Source: Zasmidium citrigriseum (lineage: Eukaryota; Ascomycota; Dothideomycetes; Mycosphaerellales; Mycosphaerellaceae). From it: a DNA stretch of 64,000 nucleotides. Where the stretch lies: the NCBI GenBank assembly GCA_002786025.1, contig NHNW01000037.1:186001-250000 (forward strand), written 5' to 3'. Below, in pieces: positions 62,215-64,000 of the stretch. The translations under genes and the position numbers were made by a program. Each line of letters starts with the position of its first letter. Position 1 is the stretch's first letter. The notes under the pieces were generated by a model that worked only from the letters and a program-made list of their open reading frames with translations, did not search any database and was not told the DNA's origin.

Positions 62215-62823
62215 TCAATTGATACGGCGTCCCGAGAACGTGCAGCTCACAATGCCCTCGTCAGCTCCGCCTTCTGCTTCTGGAATTGAGACATTCGTCG
62301 AGAGTACCGTGCCAGGGTCAAGGAGATTCTCCGGAATCGAACGACGGGAGTGATACCTCGTCCTCTTGTTGGTCTTGGGCTGGAGCGAAAGCCTCATCCA
62401 CCAGAGCTCACCGTAGGCCGCCCAGGGATGTCGCTTAATGTAACCGCCGGTGCGTACCATGTGGAGATGCTTGATTGCGTGGCGGTACTCCTCTGGGATC
62501 TTGCTGAGGAAGTTGACCACCATATTGGAGTGCGGGGCGAGAAACTCGAAGGTCGTGGTGCTGTAGTATCTAGTCGCGAATTGGTGGCGGGTGGCACGGT
62601 CGACCTGCAAAAGAGAGGGACGACGTGTCAGCAATTTTTTATAGCGGTGGCTTTGGCCTACGCTTCTTACCTGGAGTTCAGACGGGGGTCTGTAACCAAA
62701 GGTGATCCGGACGTTCTCGAAGGCGGGCGAGAAGACGAGAACTTTGATGTTGTCGAATAGCTCGGGTGGAAGGCTCTGGACTCGCTCGATGAGGTCGTCC
62801 ATATCGACTGGTGGTGCCGCCAT
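62215..62823 (-). CDS. LPxELF array member F5
   Basis: Exons 62823-62671 and 62604-62215 with a 66-nt intron (GTAAGA, branch GCTGAC, TTTTGCAG); 180 aa. The intron is a multiple of three and open, so reading through adds 22 residues that break the conserved ELQ-VDRATRHQF run. LPPELFDNIKVLVFSPAF start, YYSTTTFEFL, PEEYRHAIKHLHMVR, GTVLSTNVSIPEAEGG. The only array member with a clear intron. Confidence 0.78.
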   Translation of the reverse strand: MAAPPVDMDDLIERVQSLPPELFDNIKVLVFSPAFENVRITFGYRPPSELQVRSVGQSHRYKKLLTRRPSLLQVDRATRHQFATRYYSTTTFEFLAPHSNMVVNFLSKIPEEYRHAIKHLHMVRTGGYIKRHPWAAYGELWWMRLSLQPKTNKRTRYHSRRSIPENLLDPGTVLSTNVSIPEAEGGADEGIVSCTFSGRRIN

Positions 62824-63365
62824 GATTGGTGTGTTGGAGGCGATTACACGGAAAGGAAAGGTTCAAGGCAAAGTTTTAAAGTCGAGGTGCATTAAATCGA
62901 GGCTTGAAGCGAGCGCTGTCTGAATCAAGGGTAAGTTGGGTGAATGTCCAGTGGAGAAGAAGAAGAAGAAGACACAGAAGATGAGAAAACCTTACATCCT
63001 TGTTTCGGGCGAGACTCTAATGGTATCCAATTTGAGAAGGAGAGGAGTAGTATCTTATCCTGGTCTCACTGCATTTCCAACCTTTTCATTGAGCGTCGTT
63101 CCTCCCTCGATCCCTTCAAGCACTGCCTCTCCGCATGACACCCTCCTTCTTCCGCTTGAACTGGACTTTGCGCTCTCTCCAGGCGAACAGATGCGACGAA
63201 GCTCTTAGAGACCTTGCTGGACTGTCAGCCGTCGAAGGCAAACTGCGGGATAGCTAGAGCATCTTCCACCTTGACTATAACGTCGAGAGGACTCGAACAC
63301 ACCTCCTTCCTCACGATCAGATAAGCCTAACCTCAATACACCCTCCTCAAGTCACCTGCTCCCTT
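62824..63365. other. Intergenic, F5 to F6
   Basis: 542 bases with a short GAA-type microsatellite near 62956. No gene seen. Confidence 0.4.
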
Positions 63366-63941
63366 TCAATGAATCTCTCCACGCCAACCAAGCCCCCCAA
63401 CCTCCGAAGCCATCCTCTCCCTCACCACCCCACTTTCCCTCCTAACCCAAACCTCCGTTGATAGCGTCGCAGAAGGATGAAGCGGCCTACGCTTCTGTGC
63501 CTCGAAGTACCTATGCTCGTCCATCAACGCCAAAGCCAGTCCGCCCCTAAACATCTGCATCGGCATCCAAGCAGCGTCTGGATCGAACGACTCATGCGGT
63601 GGGCTTTCGAGGTGGACCTTGCGTATGTGGAGGCGATACGGATCGGGTAGCGATTTGAGCCATTTGACGAGGAGGGCAGGGTAGTTCTGGCAGTAGATGT
63701 CGGCGGGGTCGTGGAAGAGGCGGAAGGTGGTGTTTTGGTAGTAGTCTTTGGCGAAGTGGTCGCGAGTTGTGCGATTGATTTGGAGCATAGGTGGTGGTTT
63801 GTAGGCTGGTGTGATGTCGGTGGTAGGCTCCGCCGTGAAGACGAGGTCTTTGATCCAGTTAAAGAGCTCGGCAGGAAGAGCGTGAACTCGATCGACGAGG
63901 TCGTTAGTATCTGCCGACGGCATGGTGCTTGTCGAGGCCAT
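63366..63941 (-). CDS. LPxELF array member F6
   Basis: One exon, 191 aa, ATG at 63941. LPAELFNWIKDLVFTAEPT, KPPPMLQINRTTRDHFAKDYYQNTTF, LVKWLKSLPDPYRLHIRKVH, then LHPSATLSTEVWVRRE. The KWL..L...YRL.I.KVH segment is shared with F4. The array may go on beyond the right edge, 59 bases away. Confidence 0.77.
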   Translation of the reverse strand: MASTSTMPSADTNDLVDRVHALPAELFNWIKDLVFTAEPTTDITPAYKPPPMLQINRTTRDHFAKDYYQNTTFRLFHDPADIYCQNYPALLVKWLKSLPDPYRLHIRKVHLESPPHESFDPDAAWMPMQMFRGGLALALMDEHRYFEAQKRRPLHPSATLSTEVWVRRESGVVRERMASEVGGLGWRGEIH

Positions 63942-64000
63942 GGCGACGGTGGTTGTATGGCTAGGAGGAGAGTTTGTCGGAAGTTCGAGGGCGAGGGCTT

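Noticed and set aside
62074..62289. 71-codon plus-strand frame with signal-peptide-like start
   Set aside because: Overlaps the end of F5 antisense, no cysteines pattern and no second exon.
1..64000. tRNA genes, CRISPR arrays, intact transposons
   Set aside because: No TTCGANTC-type box pair, spaced repeats, transposase or reverse transcriptase motifs were recognised by eye.

Overview
The window reads as nuclear DNA of a filamentous ascomycete (Pezizomycotina; Dothideomycetes would fit but is inference only). Reasons: dense genes on both strands, short introns (44-100 nt) with GT-AG ends and CTGAC/CTAAC branch points, a Zn2Cys6 zinc cluster pair, an ascomycete laccase with the DSGL tail, an EF-hand external NADH dehydrogenase, and several fungus-only families. 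Exon joins below were built by hand from reading frame, splice sites and family motifs. No search was run.

Region 1 (0.7-34.6 kb) is dominated by an array of seven paralogues, all on the + strand (P1-P7: starts near 1976, 15100, 18039, 21076, 25900, 28142 and 32278). They are long, mostly disordered, basic/acidic proteins of about 400-900 aa that share one uncharacterised helical C-terminal domain with three landmarks: HxxGxP, NKxxAxD and APxxYxxxKxxN. P2-P4 carry a shared promoter element (palindrome CGCTAGCG, then CATGTGA about 260-330 nt before the ATG). P6-P7 share another (17 identical nt including CATGTGG). Near the left end sit two paralogous Zn2Cys6 proteins of almost equal length (345 and 344 aa) with a shared unfamiliar N-terminal domain. 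They bracket a small metabolic group: a DHA-type MFS exporter, a divergently transcribed isocitrate lyase/PEP mutase family enzyme, and an 11-exon sugar-type MFS transporter. A FAR-17a/AIG1-like membrane protein lies between P4 and P5.

Region 2 (35-55 kb) is mixed: an M15-peptidase-like small secreted protein converging on a cysteine-rich secreted protein, a BTB/POZ protein, mitochondrial external NADH dehydrogenase divergent from a UPF0643-type protein, a secreted DUF1349 protein, a sulfotransferase-like P-loop protein, a DUF4188 (Af470-type) monooxygenase-like membrane protein, a 943-aa secreted protein made of eight cysteine-bounded repeats, and a laccase.

Region 3 (54.7-64 kb) is a second lineage-type array: six small intronless or one-intron genes on the - strand whose proteins begin with an F-box-like LPxELF motif. 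A possible distant relative lies on the + strand at 54.7 kb, and one unrelated 685/702-aa conserved fungal protein is inserted in the array.

Most interesting: the seven-member P array with its shared promoter elements, the duplicated Zn2Cys6 architecture, the eight-repeat secreted protein, and the LPxELF array. No transposon, CRISPR array or tRNA could be supported.
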